Source: Streptomyces sp. NBC_00224 (lineage in GTDB: Bacteria; Actinomycetota; Actinomycetes; Streptomycetales; Streptomycetaceae). Taken from it: a stretch of 64,000 bases of DNA. The stretch spans positions 6,425,501 to 6,489,500 of the forward strand of contig NZ_CP108106.1 in the NCBI RefSeq assembly GCF_041435195.1. The letters are read 5' to 3'. The notes beneath the pieces were generated by a model. It was not told the DNA's origin. It searched no databases and saw only the letters and a program-made list of their open reading frames with translations. Both the position numbers and the translations under genes were made by a program. How positions within the stretch are numbered: the stretch's first letter is position 1; every line of letters begins with the position of its first letter. This document shows positions 56,097 through 64,000 of the stretch, one piece after another.

Positions 56097-57536
56097 GTGA
56101 CCACCGAACTGCGTCGTTTGCGCAACTACATCGACGGAGAGTTCCGCGATGCTGCCGACGGGCGGACCATCGAGGTGGTCAACCCGGCCACGGGCGAGGC
56201 GTACGCCACCTCGCCGCTCTCCGGCCAGGCGGACGTCGACGCCGCCATGGCCGCGGCCGCCGTGGCCTTCCCGGCCTGGCGCGACACCACGCCGGCCGAG
56301 CGCCAGCGGGTCCTGCTGAAGATCGCGGACGCCTTCGAGGAGCGCGCCGAGGAGCTGATCGCCGCCGAGTCGGAGAACACCGGCAAGCCGCTCGCGCTCA
56401 CCGCCAGCGAAGAGATCCCGCCGATGGTGGACCAGATCCGCTTCTTCGCGGGCGCCGCCCGGCTGCTCGAAGGCCGCTCGGCCGGCGAGTACATGGAGGG
56501 CATGACCTCGATCGTCCGCCGTGAGCCGGTGGGTGTCTGCGCGCAGGTCGCGCCGTGGAACTACCCGATGATGATGGCCGTGTGGAAGTTCGCCCCGGCG
56601 CTCGCCGCGGGCAACACGGTCGTCCTCAAGCCCTCGGACACCACCCCCGCCTCCACCGTCCTGATCGCCGAGATCATCGGCGCGATCGTCCCCAAGGGCG
56701 TCTTCAACGTCATCTGCGGCGACCGCGACACCGGCCGCGCGATGGTCGAGCACCCGACGCCCGCGATGGCCTCCATCACCGGTTCCGTACGGGCCGGCAT
56801 GCAGGTCGCGGAGTCGGCGGCCAAGGACGTCAAGCGCGTCCACCTGGAGCTCGGCGGCAAGGCCCCGGTCGTCGTCTTCGAGGACGCCGACATCGCCAAG
56901 GCCGTCGAGGACATCGCGGTGGCGGGCTACTTCAACGCGGGCCAGGACTGTACGGCCGCGACCCGCGTCCTGGTCCACGAGTCCATCCACGACGAGTTCG
57001 TGACCGCGCTCGCCAAGGCCGCCGCCGACACCAAGACCGGCCAGCCGGACGACGAGGACGTGCTGTACGGCCCGCTCAACAACGCCAACCAGCTCAAGCA
57101 GGTCACCGGCTTCATCGACCGCCTCCCGGCGCACGCCAAGGTCGAGGCGGGCGGCCACCGGGTCGGCGACAAGGGCTACTTCTACGCCCCGACCGTCGTC
57201 TCCGGCCTCAAGCAGGACGACGAGATCATCCAGAACGAGGTCTTCGGCCCGGTCATCACGGTCCAGTCCTTCACCGACGAGAAGCAGGCGCTCGAATACG
57301 CCAACGGCGTCGAGTACGCACTGGCCTCCTCGGTCTGGACGAAGGACCACGCCCGCGCGATGCGCATGTCCAAGTACCTGGACTTCGGCTGCGTCTGGAT
57401 CAACACGCACATCCCGCTCGTCGCGGAGATGCCGCACGGCGGCTTCAAGAAGTCCGGCTACGGCAAGGACCTCTCGGCGTACGGCTTCGAGGACTACACC
57501 CGCATCAAGCACGTGATGACGTCGTACGAGGGCTGA
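56097..57536 (+). CDS. Gamma-aminobutyraldehyde-type dehydrogenase
   Basis: A 479-aa NAD(P)-dependent aldehyde dehydrogenase. Catalytic Cys285 in NAGQDCTAATR and Glu251 in HLELGGKAPVVVF; APWNYPMMM and FGPVITVQ are family marks. It should oxidise the aldehyde made by the transaminase (4-aminobutanal to GABA, or a related step). GTG 56097 has GGGAGG upstream; the frame is open further upstream without similarity. Confidence 0.9.
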   Translation: MTTELRRLRNYIDGEFRDAADGRTIEVVNPATGEAYATSPLSGQADVDAAMAAAAVAFPAWRDTTPAERQRVLLKIADAFEERAEELIAAESENTGKPLALTASEEIPPMVDQIRFFAGAARLLEGRSAGEYMEGMTSIVRREPVGVCAQVAPWNYPMMMAVWKFAPALAAGNTVVLKPSDTTPASTVLIAEIIGAIVPKGVFNVICGDRDTGRAMVEHPTPAMASITGSVRAGMQVAESAAKDVKRVHLELGGKAPVVVFEDADIAKAVEDIAVAGYFNAGQDCTAATRVLVHESIHDEFVTALAKAAADTKTGQPDDEDVLYGPLNNANQLKQVTGFIDRLPAHAKVEAGGHRVGDKGYFYAPTVVSGLKQDDEIIQNEVFGPVITVQSFTDEKQALEYANGVEYALASSVWTKDHARAMRMSKYLDFGCVWINTHIPLVAEMPHGGFKKSGYGKDLSAYGFEDYTRIKHVMTSYEG

Positions 57537-57559
57537 TCCCCCCGGCACGGCTCGGACTT

Positions 57560-57591
57560 GTGGTGCGGCACCGGACGGGGTGCCGCACCAC
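57560..57591 (+). terminator. Terminator after the aldehyde dehydrogenase gene
   Basis: GTGGTGCGGCACC (57560-57572) pairs with GGTGCCGCACCAC (57579-57591), loop six bases. Confidence 0.85.
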
Positions 57592-57697
57592 ACGTGTGTG
57601 CGGGGGCCGTTGCGGTCGACAGGGTGTCGGGCCTGCCGCGTACGGCTGTACGCAGCGTCCATTGCCCCGTACACCCGCGCCCCGGCATCCTTCCGGG

Positions 57698-58885
57698 GTG
57701 CGAGCGACCCCCAAGAACCCCCTCTCCCGCCGTCAACTGCTGCGCGCGCTCGGCGGTGGCGCCCTGGCCACCGCGCTGGCGGGCTGCGGAGTGCCCGCGG
57801 CGTACGTCGGACCCGGCGACCGCGCGGCGCGCGACCGCTCGGCAGCCGACCACCGGCTCACCTTCGCCAACTGGCCGCTGTACATCGACACCGACGAGGA
57901 CGACAAGTCGAAGCGGCCCACCCTCGCGGCGTTCACCAAGGCCACCGGGATCTCCGTCACCTACACCGAGGAGATCAACGACAACGACGAGTTCTTCGGG
58001 AAGATCAGCCCGGCTCTGATGAACCATCAGGCGACCGGCCGGGACATCGTCGTCGTCAGCGACTGGATGGCGGCCCGGTTCGTCCGGCTCGGCTGGGTGC
58101 AGGAGATGGACCGCGCCCGCCAGCCCAACGTCGCCAAGTACCTGGATCCGCAGCTGACCTCGCCCGCCTTCGACGAGGGGCGGCTGCACAGCGTTCCCTG
58201 GCAGTCCGGGATCACCGGCATCGCGTACAACAAGAAGAAGCTCGGCCGCGAGATCAAGCACACCGGTGACCTGTGGGACCCGCGCCTTGCGGGCAAGGTG
58301 ACGCTCCTGTCCGGGCTCGACGAGTCGTTCGCGCTGCTGATGCAGGGCGACGGCGTCGATGTGACGCGGTGGACGGCGGACGACTTCCACCGGATGTGCG
58401 ACCGCGTCGAGAAGCAGGTGCACAAGAAGCAGATACGCCGCTTCACCGGCAACGACTACATCAAGGACCTCTCCACCGGCGACGTGCTCGCCTGCCAGGC
58501 GTACTCGGGCGACGTGATCCAGCTCCAGGCGGACAACCCCGACATCGAGTTCGTGGTGCCCGAGGAGGGCGCCGAGCTGTGGGCCGAGTCGATGATGATC
58601 CCCAACCTGGCCCGCCACAAGGCCAACGCCGAGGCGCTGATCGACTACTACTACGACCCGCACGTGGCGGCGGAGCTGGCGGTCTGGGTCAACTACGTCT
58701 GCCCGGTCCCGGCCGCCCGCGAGGTCCTCGCGGCCTCCAAGGACAAGGACCGCGCGGAGCTCGCCGAGGACCCGCTGGTCTTCCCGGACGCCGAGATGCG
58801 CCAACGGCTCGCGATCGCCCGGGACATCACGTCGGAGGAACGGATGGAGTTCGCGAAGAGGTGGAACGCGATCGTGGGGCTGTAG
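57698..58885 (+). CDS. Polyamine (PotD-like) ABC substrate-binding lipoprotein
   Basis: A 395-aa protein. SRRQLLRALGGGALATALAGC carries a twin-arginine-like start and a lipobox (LAGC), so a Tat-exported lipoprotein is likely. The mature domain has LTFANWPLYIDTD, GRDIVVVSDWMAARFVRLGW, PWQSGITGIAYNKKKL, and the ligand-region of spermidine/putrescine-binding proteins. No permease or ATPase gene adjoins it. GTG 57698 lacks a strong ribosome-binding site. Confidence 0.88.
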   Translation: MRATPKNPLSRRQLLRALGGGALATALAGCGVPAAYVGPGDRAARDRSAADHRLTFANWPLYIDTDEDDKSKRPTLAAFTKATGISVTYTEEINDNDEFFGKISPALMNHQATGRDIVVVSDWMAARFVRLGWVQEMDRARQPNVAKYLDPQLTSPAFDEGRLHSVPWQSGITGIAYNKKKLGREIKHTGDLWDPRLAGKVTLLSGLDESFALLMQGDGVDVTRWTADDFHRMCDRVEKQVHKKQIRRFTGNDYIKDLSTGDVLACQAYSGDVIQLQADNPDIEFVVPEEGAELWAESMMIPNLARHKANAEALIDYYYDPHVAAELAVWVNYVCPVPAAREVLAASKDKDRAELAEDPLVFPDAEMRQRLAIARDITSEERMEFAKRWNAIVGL

Positions 58886-58902
58886 GGGGTCGGGGATCTG
58901 CA

Positions 58903-58940
58903 GTTTGAACACGTTCAAACCGCGGCGTAGGCTGCGGTCA
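58903..58940 (+). promoter_or_regulatory. Leaderless-type promoter overlapped by an 18-bp palindrome
   Basis: TTGAAC (58905-58910), 17 bases, TAGGCT (58928-58933) predicts transcription starting at or within a base or two of the ATG at 58940. GTTTGAACACGTTCAAAC (58903-58920), with arms of eight bases, covers the -35 like a TetR-family operator. Confidence 0.75.
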
Positions 58941-59470
58941 TGAGCGAGCGAAGAGCTGCCCTCGTGCGGCGCATACGCCTGTGGCTTGTCGTCTTCATCG
59001 TCTGCCTCGTGCTGAGCGGACTGACCGCGTTCCCGCTGGTGCACGAACTGCGCTGGACGCAGAGCCTGTTGCGTTCCACACCGGCGGGGGACTGGTTCCC
59101 GGGCCTGACGGGCTGGATCGACAGGGTGCGCGAAGGGCTCGACGCGACGGACGCGGAGTACCCCTTCGTGCTCTACGGAACGGACTGGCTGGCGTTCGCG
59201 CACCTCGTCATCGCGGTCGCCTTCTACGGGCCCTACCGCGACCCGGTGCGCAACATCTGGGTGATCGAGTTCGGGATGATCGCCTGCGCCGGGATCATCC
59301 CTCTGGCGCTGGTCTGCGGGCCGGTGCGCGGGATCCCCTTCTGGTGGTCGGTGATCGACATGTCGTTCGGCGTGTTCGGGGTGATCCCGCTGTACGTCGT
59401 ACGCCGGAAGATCAAGGAGCTGGAGGCGCTGACGGCGCCGGCCGCCGCGGGGGCACCGGCGTCGGCGTGA
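58940..59470 (+). CDS. Small integral membrane protein of unknown function
   Basis: A 176-aa protein with four membrane segments (about 13-33, 78-98, 108-128, 131-151). I do not recognise a family, beyond a conserved Streptomyces look. It is preceded by a palindrome-covered promoter and appears to lack a 5' leader, so it is likely under a repressor. Confidence 0.8.
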   Translation: MSERRAALVRRIRLWLVVFIVCLVLSGLTAFPLVHELRWTQSLLRSTPAGDWFPGLTGWIDRVREGLDATDAEYPFVLYGTDWLAFAHLVIAVAFYGPYRDPVRNIWVIEFGMIACAGIIPLALVCGPVRGIPFWWSVIDMSFGVFGVIPLYVVRRKIKELEALTAPAAAGAPASA

Positions 59471-59497
59471 GCCGGCCGCGGGCCGGGAGGCCGAAGG

Positions 59498-60202
59498 TCA
59501 GCCGTCTCCCCTCCCACCCGTACCCCGCGCCAGGACCGCGCGCAGCGCGTCCACCCGGTTCGTGGTGACCGAGTCCACGCCCTGCCCGATCAGCCGCCGC
59601 ATGGTCCGCCCGGTGTCCGCCGTCCACACGGACACGAGCATCCCGTCGCGGTGGATCCGGGCGGCCAGCTCCGGACTCATCAGCCCGAAGCGGTAGTTGA
59701 GCCACCGTGGCTTCACCGCCGCGATCAGCTCCGGGCGCGGCGGGGCCAGTGTCGTCCACGTCAGGGCGATCTCGGCGGACGGGTCGGCGGCGCGGACCTT
59801 CAGCATGGTGGCGGCGCCCGCGCAGTAGTACACGCGGTCGCCCGCCCCGCACTCCTGCACCGTGCCCACGACCGCGCGCACCGCCGCCTCCGTGGCACCG
59901 GGCAGATCGATCATCACCCGGTGGGCGCCCGCCGCCATCAGGGCCGCGCGCAGGGTCGGGACGCCGGAGCGGGTCAGCTCGCGCACGTCCTCGTACACGA
60001 GGGAGGACAGCGGGCGGTCGTGGCCCCACAGCCGCTCCAGCGTGTCGTCGTGGAGCAGCACGGGGACGCCGTCGCGGGTGAGCCGTACATCGATCTCGAC
60101 CGCGTCCGCGCCGCGCTCCAGCGCCGAGTGGATCGACGGGAGCGTGTTCTCGCGGACGCGGTACGGGTCGCCGCGGTGGGCCACGGCAGTCACGGTGCGC
60201 AT
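59498..60202 (-). CDS. Glycerophosphodiester phosphodiesterase
   Basis: A 234-aa GDPD with TIM barrel. VAHRGDP (H9, R10), GADAVEIDVRLTRDGVPVLLHDDTLER (catalytic Glu/Asp and His), and a C-terminal VSVWTADTGRTMRRLIGQGVDSVTTNR are typical. It splits glycerophosphodiesters to glycerol-3-phosphate and an alcohol. No signal peptide, so cytoplasmic. ATG 60202. It follows the deaminase gene by 20 bases on the same strand. Confidence 0.9.
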   Translation of the reverse strand: MRTVTAVAHRGDPYRVRENTLPSIHSALERGADAVEIDVRLTRDGVPVLLHDDTLERLWGHDRPLSSLVYEDVRELTRSGVPTLRAALMAAGAHRVMIDLPGATEAAVRAVVGTVQECGAGDRVYYCAGAATMLKVRAADPSAEIALTWTTLAPPRPELIAAVKPRWLNYRFGLMSPELAARIHRDGMLVSVWTADTGRTMRRLIGQGVDSVTTNRVDALRAVLARGTGGRGDG

Positions 60203-60222
60203 GGGCCCATTGTCGTCGGGCG

Positions 60223-61254
60223 TTACGGCGCCAGCCACTTGGTGGTGTAGTCGTCGATCTCGGCCGCGAGCCTCGTCTTGCCCGCCTCGTCGAGGAAGGA
60301 CGCCTCGACCGCGTTCTTGGCGAGGCCGGCCACGCCGCGCTCGTCCAGCTCCAGGAGGCGGGCGGCGACCGCGTACTCGTTGTTGAGGTCGCTGCCGAAC
60401 ATCGGCGGGTCGTCGCTGTTCACGGTGACGAGCACGCCCGCCTGGACCATCTCCCTTATCGGGTGCTGGTCGATGTCGGCGACGACGCGGGTCGCCAGGT
60501 TGGAGGTCGGGCAGACCTCCAGGGCGATCCGGTGGTCGGCGAGGTGCCTGAGCAGGTCCGGGTCCTGGGTGGCGCTGGTGCCGTGGCCGATGCGCTCGGC
60601 GCGCAGGTCGCGCAGGGCGTCCCAGATCGACTGCGGGCCGGTGGACTCGCCCGAGTGCGGCACCGAGTGCAGTCCGGCGGCGATCGCCCGGTCGAAGTAC
60701 GGCTTGAACTGCGGGCGCGGTACGCCGATCTCGGGGCCGCCGAGGCCGAAGGAGACCAGGCCCTCGGGGCGGATGCCGTCGTCGGTGGCGAGCCGGGTCG
60801 TCTCGGCGGCCGCCTCCAGACCGGCCTCGCCCGGAATGTCGAAGCACCAGCGCAGCACTGTGCCGAGCTCCTTCTCGGCCGCCTTGCGGGCGTCCTCGAT
60901 CGCGTCCATGAAGGCGCGCTCGTCGATGCCGCGGCGGGTGGAGGAGAAGGGGGTGATGGTCAGCTCGGCGTACCGGATGTTCTGCCGGGCCATGTCGCGG
61001 GCGACCTCGTACGTGAGAAGCCGCACATCCTCCGGGGTGCGGATCAGGTCGACGACCGAGAGGTAGACGTCGATGAAGTGCGCGAAGTCGGTGAACGTGA
61101 AGTAGTCCGCGAGGGCCTCGGGGTCGGTGGGGACCTTCGAGTCGGGGTGGCGGGCCGCCAGTTCGGCGACGATACGGGGGGAGGCCGAGCCGACGTGGTG
61201 CACATGGAGCTCCGCCTTGGGCAGGCCCGCGATGAACGGGTGCAGGTCGGTCAT
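60223..61254 (-). CDS. Adenosine-deaminase-like enzyme, probably aminodeoxyfutalosine deaminase
   Basis: A 343-aa metal-dependent deaminase (COG1816). Zinc ligands: H17 and H19 in ELHVHHVGSASP, H200 in PHSGES with Glu203, and Asp281-282 in NSDDPP. True adenosine deaminases have HVHLDG and HAGE, so this is the variant group. The ortholog in S. avermitilis (SAV2595, as I recall) was shown to deaminate 6-amino-6-deoxyfutalosine in the futalosine route to menaquinone. ATG 61254 follows GGAGGAAACC. Confidence 0.85.
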   Translation of the reverse strand: MTDLHPFIAGLPKAELHVHHVGSASPRIVAELAARHPDSKVPTDPEALADYFTFTDFAHFIDVYLSVVDLIRTPEDVRLLTYEVARDMARQNIRYAELTITPFSSTRRGIDERAFMDAIEDARKAAEKELGTVLRWCFDIPGEAGLEAAAETTRLATDDGIRPEGLVSFGLGGPEIGVPRPQFKPYFDRAIAAGLHSVPHSGESTGPQSIWDALRDLRAERIGHGTSATQDPDLLRHLADHRIALEVCPTSNLATRVVADIDQHPIREMVQAGVLVTVNSDDPPMFGSDLNNEYAVAARLLELDERGVAGLAKNAVEASFLDEAGKTRLAAEIDDYTTKWLAP

Positions 61255-61390
61255 GGTTTCCTCCGCAGGCTGTCGGCTTCGCTCTTCGAGGATCATGTTA
61301 GGCCGGGCGGATCCCCCGGAACCCGTGGATCCCGCGGATCCTGCCGAGGGCGGGAGCTTTAGCATGTCGGAACCACGATGGGGGAGGCCC

Positions 61391-62074
61391 ATGTCAGACA
61401 ACCGCGATCAGCCGTCCGGGGGCGCCGAGCCCGTGGACCCGTGGGCACCGCCGGAGCGGAAGGTTCCGCTGGAGAAGCCGGTGCGGCCGGCGCAGCCGGT
61501 ACACGACCAGCCCACGGTGACGTCTCTGCCTGCGGCCGGGGCGGAGCCGGGTCCTGGTGCTGGTCCTGGTCCGGTGGGCGGGCCCGGGTGGGGTGGGCCG
61601 GTGCCGCCGCCCCCGACCGCGCCGGGCGGTCCCGGCCAGGCGGTCCCGGGCAGCTACGGCTACCCGGCGTACCCCGGCTATCCCGACTACCCGGGCTACG
61701 GCTACGGGCACCCCGGCTGGACCGGAATGGCCGCCCCGCTCAACGGCTTCGGCACCACCGCGCTGGTCCTCGGCATCGTCTCCGTCGTGCTGTTCTGCAT
61801 GTGGGGCCTCGGGATCATCCTGGGCATCCTCGCGCTGATCTTCGGGTTCCTGGGGCGGGGGCGGGCCAAGCGGGGCCAGGCCACGAACGGGGGGCAGGCG
61901 CTGGCCGGGATCATTCTGGGGGCGGTGGGGATCGTGGTCAGCGGGGTGTTCCTCGGGCTGATGATCTGGGCGGTCACGAATGACGAGGACTCGGACGACT
62001 CGTCCACGTACGACGACCCGTTCGCGACGTCGCTGGTCGTGAGGGATGTGGGCCCCACCCCGCCCCTTCCCTAA
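61391..62074 (+). CDS. DUF4190-domain membrane protein with Pro/Gly/Tyr-rich N-terminus
   Basis: A 227-aa protein. A long disordered N-terminal part ends with tyrosine-rich YPGYPDYPGYGYGHPG repeats (about 95-117), followed by two membrane segments (about 128-152 and 168-193) of the DUF4190 type. An acidic tail follows. Function unknown; such proteins are abundant in Streptomyces. ATG 61391 has GGGGGAGG upstream. Confidence 0.85.
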   Translation: MSDNRDQPSGGAEPVDPWAPPERKVPLEKPVRPAQPVHDQPTVTSLPAAGAEPGPGAGPGPVGGPGWGGPVPPPPTAPGGPGQAVPGSYGYPAYPGYPDYPGYGYGHPGWTGMAAPLNGFGTTALVLGIVSVVLFCMWGLGIILGILALIFGFLGRGRAKRGQATNGGQALAGIILGAVGIVVSGVFLGLMIWAVTNDEDSDDSSTYDDPFATSLVVRDVGPTPPLP

Positions 62075-62391
62075 ACCCTCCGGGGGTGGGTGGGGGTGGG
62101 GGTGGCTTCCCGGGGGCTATGCCCCCGGACCCCGTGGGCGGGGGCTCCGCCCCCTGCACCCCAGTGGGGCTTCGCCCCTGCGCCCCTTGCGGGGCCTGCG
62201 GCCCCTGCACCCCGCTTTCGGGGCTCCGCCCCGGGCTTCGTTCGTCTGCGGGCCGTCTGTGGCTGGTCGCGCAGTTCCCCGCGCCCCTAAAGGGGCTCGC
62301 ATCTCGCACGCCGGAGGGGCTGGAGTTACCTAAGGGGCGCGGGGAACTGCGCGCTCAGCCCCCACCGACCCGCAGGCGAACCCCACCCCCA
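62075..62391. repeat. REP-like element copy C and an array of GC-rich hairpins
   Basis: 317 bases between convergent genes. 62263-62288 and the inverted 62333-62353 are the same arms as at 18394/18467 (core GCGCAGTTCCCCGCG). To the left is a chain of short hairpins such as GGGGGCTCCGCCCCC, GGGGCTTCGCCCC and GGGGCCTGCGGCCCC, each within about 20 bases. Overall it works as a terminator region. Confidence 0.75.
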
Positions 62392-62961
62392 CTAAGCCCC
62401 CAACCTCCCCCGCGCCTCCATCAACGCGAACCCCAGCAAGTTCTCCCCCCGCCACTTCGACGGGTCCTCCGCCTCGGGGGCGTCCGCTGCCAGGCCTATG
62501 CCCCAGATTCGGTCCAGGGGGCTGGCCTCCACCAGGACACGGTCGCCCGTGGCCAGGAGGTAGGCCCTCAGCGCGGGGGACTGGCCGAACTTGTGGAGGC
62601 TGCCCGCCAGCACGATCCCGTACCGCTCCCGCTTCCACACCTCGTCGTCGAAGCCGCGGACCAGGCGGCCCGCCTTCTTCGCCGCCGCCGGGCTCGTCGC
62701 GGTGAGCGCGGCGCGCTCCGCCTCCGCGTCGCCGAACAGGCGCGCCTTGGCCGCCATCATCCAGTGCTCGGCCGTCGCGTACGCCACGCCGTCCACCTCG
62801 AACGGCGACGGCCACCACTGGCTGAAACAGCTCGGTCCGAGTGTCCCGTCGCGCCGGGGCGCGTGGCCCCAGAAGTGCAGGAACTTGACCCTTTCACCAT
62901 CCTTGACCTGCGCGATCAAATTGTCGATCTTCTCCATACACGCGAGTCTGGCATCCGCCAC
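62392..62961 (-). CDS. NADAR-family protein (YbiA/DUF1768)
   Basis: A 189-aa protein. FLHFWGHAP...SCFSQWWPSPFEVDGVAYATAEHWMMAAKARLFGD and WGIGLAADAPEAEDPSKWRGENLLGFALMEAR are the NADAR signature. Members are N-glycosidases acting on riboflavin intermediates or ADP-ribose derivatives. GTG 62961 is used because GGAG lies five bases before it; GTG 62967 and ATG 62937 are alternatives. Confidence 0.88.
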   Translation of the reverse strand: MADARLACMEKIDNLIAQVKDGERVKFLHFWGHAPRRDGTLGPSCFSQWWPSPFEVDGVAYATAEHWMMAAKARLFGDAEAERAALTATSPAAAKKAGRLVRGFDDEVWKRERYGIVLAGSLHKFGQSPALRAYLLATGDRVLVEASPLDRIWGIGLAADAPEAEDPSKWRGENLLGFALMEARGRLGA

Positions 62962-63009
62962 TGACACTCCGTACGGGTATTTACAGCCTGACCCGACACA
63001 TGGTCGACA

Positions 63010-63045
63010 GATTCCGTCGCGTAACCAAAAGGCAACAACGGAATC
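63010..63045 (+). promoter_or_regulatory. Inverted repeat upstream of the second aldehyde dehydrogenase
   Basis: GATTCCGT (63010-63017) and ACGGAATC (63038-63045) flank 20 bases of relatively AT-rich DNA (AACCAAAAGGCAACA). It could be an operator or a small hairpin. Confidence 0.35.
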
Positions 63046-63109
63046 ACTTGTTGGTCAGATGCTGCTCTGTCAGGATCGGCACTCAAATCGAGCTGGAGCT
63101 ACGGAGACC

Positions 63110-64000
63110 GTGAGCGAGATGGGCAACAGCAACAGCAGTCGCTTCCCGGCGCAGGACCGTTTCGAAGGCGGCGCCCAGTACATCGGCGGGCGGTTCGCCC
63201 CCGGCACCTCCGGGCGCAAGCAGGATGTCGTCGACCCGGCCACCGGCCACGTCGTCCACACCTATGAGCTGGCCGGCACGGGAGACGTGGACGCCGCCGT
63301 CGCCGCCGCCAAGGACGCCTTCCCGGGGTGGGCCGGCGCCACCCCCGCCGAGCGCTCCGACGCCCTGCACCGCTTCGCCGCCGTCCTCGCCGACCGCGCG
63401 GAGGAGTTCGCGCAGGCCGAGTCGCTCCAGTGCGGCAAGCCGATCAAGCTCAGCCGGGAGTTCGACGTCCCGGGGACCGTCGACAACACCGCGTTCTTCG
63501 CCGGGGCCGCCCGCCACCTCCAGGGGCAGTCCGCCGGGGAGTACTCGGGCGACCACACCTCGTACGTCCGCCGCGAGGCCATCGGGGTCGTCGGCTCCAT
63601 CGCACCCTGGAACTACCCGCTCCAGATGGCCGCCTGGAAGGTGCTCCCGGCGATCGCGGCCGGCAACACCATCGTCCTCAAGCCCGCCGAGATCACCCCC
63701 CTCACCTCGCTGCTCTTCGCCGAGGCAGCCACCGCCGCCGGGATTCCGGACGGGGTCGTCAACATCGTCTCGGGCGCCGGGCGCGATGCCGGGGAGCACC
63801 TCGTCGGGCACCCCGACGTCGTCATGACCTCCTTCACCGGGTCCACCGCCGTCGGCAAGCGCGTCGCGGAGATCGCCACCGCGACCGTCAAGCGGACCCA
63901 TCTGGAGCTCGGCGGCAAGGCGCCCTTCGTCGTCTTCGACGACGCCGACCTCGAAGCCGCCGTCCACGGCGCGGTCGCCGCCTCGCTCATCAACTCCGGC
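63110..64000 (+). CDS. Aldehyde dehydrogenase (gamma-aminobutyraldehyde/betaine-aldehyde type), cut by window edge
   Basis: The first 297 residues of an ALDH. YIGGRFAPGTSGRKQDVVDPATG, APWNYPLQMAAWKVLPAIAAGNTIVLKPAEITP, FTGSTAVGKR and LELGGKAPFVVFDDAD (general-base Glu) are family marks. The catalytic Cys lies beyond the edge. It is similar to the enzyme at 56097 and probably belongs to the same polyamine route, with transporter genes perhaps following. GTG 63110 has two GGAG motifs upstream. Confidence 0.88.
   Translation, partial: MSEMGNSNSSRFPAQDRFEGGAQYIGGRFAPGTSGRKQDVVDPATGHVVHTYELAGTGDVDAAVAAAKDAFPGWAGATPAERSDALHRFAAVLADRAEEFAQAESLQCGKPIKLSREFDVPGTVDNTAFFAGAARHLQGQSAGEYSGDHTSYVRREAIGVVGSIAPWNYPLQMAAWKVLPAIAAGNTIVLKPAEITPLTSLLFAEAATAAGIPDGVVNIVSGAGRDAGEHLVGHPDVVMTSFTGSTAVGKRVAEIATATVKRTHLELGGKAPFVVFDDADLEAAVHGAVAASLINSG

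Noticed and set aside
54062..56125. A 687-codon leftward frame fusing the transaminase with the region of the Lrp gene
   Set aside because: The Lrp protein occupies another frame there; the fused upstream part is Arg-rich and has no similarity to transaminases.

Overview
This window is core-chromosome DNA of a Streptomyces (high-GC actinomycete). The support is strong GC bias at third codon positions, many GTG starts, and the gene order. In order it carries smc, ftsY, nsdA, amtB-glnK-glnD, ffh, rpsP-khpA-rimM-trmD-rplS, four signal peptidases, yraN-comM-dprA, whiG, rpsB-tsf-pyrH-frr-cdsA, rlmN and a polyamine-catabolism locus. From memory this matches the S. coelicolor SCO557x-SCO566x order. 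I see no phage, insertion sequence, CRISPR array, rRNA or tRNA.

Layout. 1-5.7 kb: a secreted CAP-domain protein (cut by the left edge), acylphosphatase, a 72-aa coiled-coil protein and smc. 5.7-9.9 kb: a glucose-permease-type MFS transporter behind an array of CTTGAAG-type motifs, then a leftward NCS1 permease and a luciferase-like oxidoreductase whose Shine-Dalgarno sits in a perfect hairpin. 9.9-18.3 kb: ftsY, a prim-pol-like protein, the developmental regulator nsdA (preceded by a short TTA-containing leader ORF), and the nitrogen-signalling operon amtB-glnK-glnD behind a GlnR box. 18.3-25.6 kb: ffh, a second FtsH-type protease, a methyltransferase, a short archaeal/eukaryotic-type prolyl-tRNA synthetase and an HExxH/zinc-ribbon protein. 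25.7-33.5 kb: a ribosome and tRNA maturation cluster followed by four type I signal peptidases, a NUDIX protein and a DUF2469 protein. 33.6-39.5 kb: yraN-comM-dprA (dprA carries a TTA codon), the sporulation sigma factor whiG, a TetR regulator and an M23 peptidase. 39.7-45.6 kb: rpsB, tsf, pyrH, frr, cdsA and rlmN. 45.6-49.6 kb: a TPP riboswitch followed by a three-gene thiamine-type ABC importer. 49.8-53.9 kb: leftward genes for a DMT permease, a LOG-family protein and an unusual ABC pair. 54-59 kb: transaminase, Lrp/AsnC regulator, aldehyde dehydrogenase and polyamine-binding lipoprotein. 59-64 kb: a small membrane protein with a leaderless-type promoter, GDPD phosphodiesterase, a deaminase best read as aminodeoxyfutalosine deaminase, a DUF4190 protein, a NADAR protein and a second aldehyde dehydrogenase (cut by the right edge).

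The genes fall into a few working groups: SRP-dependent export (ftsY, ffh, signal peptidases, M23 and CAP proteins), nitrogen and polyamine assimilation (GlnR-amtB-glnK-glnD; Lrp-transaminase-dehydrogenase), translation, and development (nsdA, whiG, both in a setting with TTA codons).

No whole new gene system is evident. The most interesting signals are regulatory: DnaA-box pairs outside oriC, a DnaA box in a terminator loop, the TTA leader ORF before nsdA, occluded ribosome-binding sites, and palindromes overlapping promoters.
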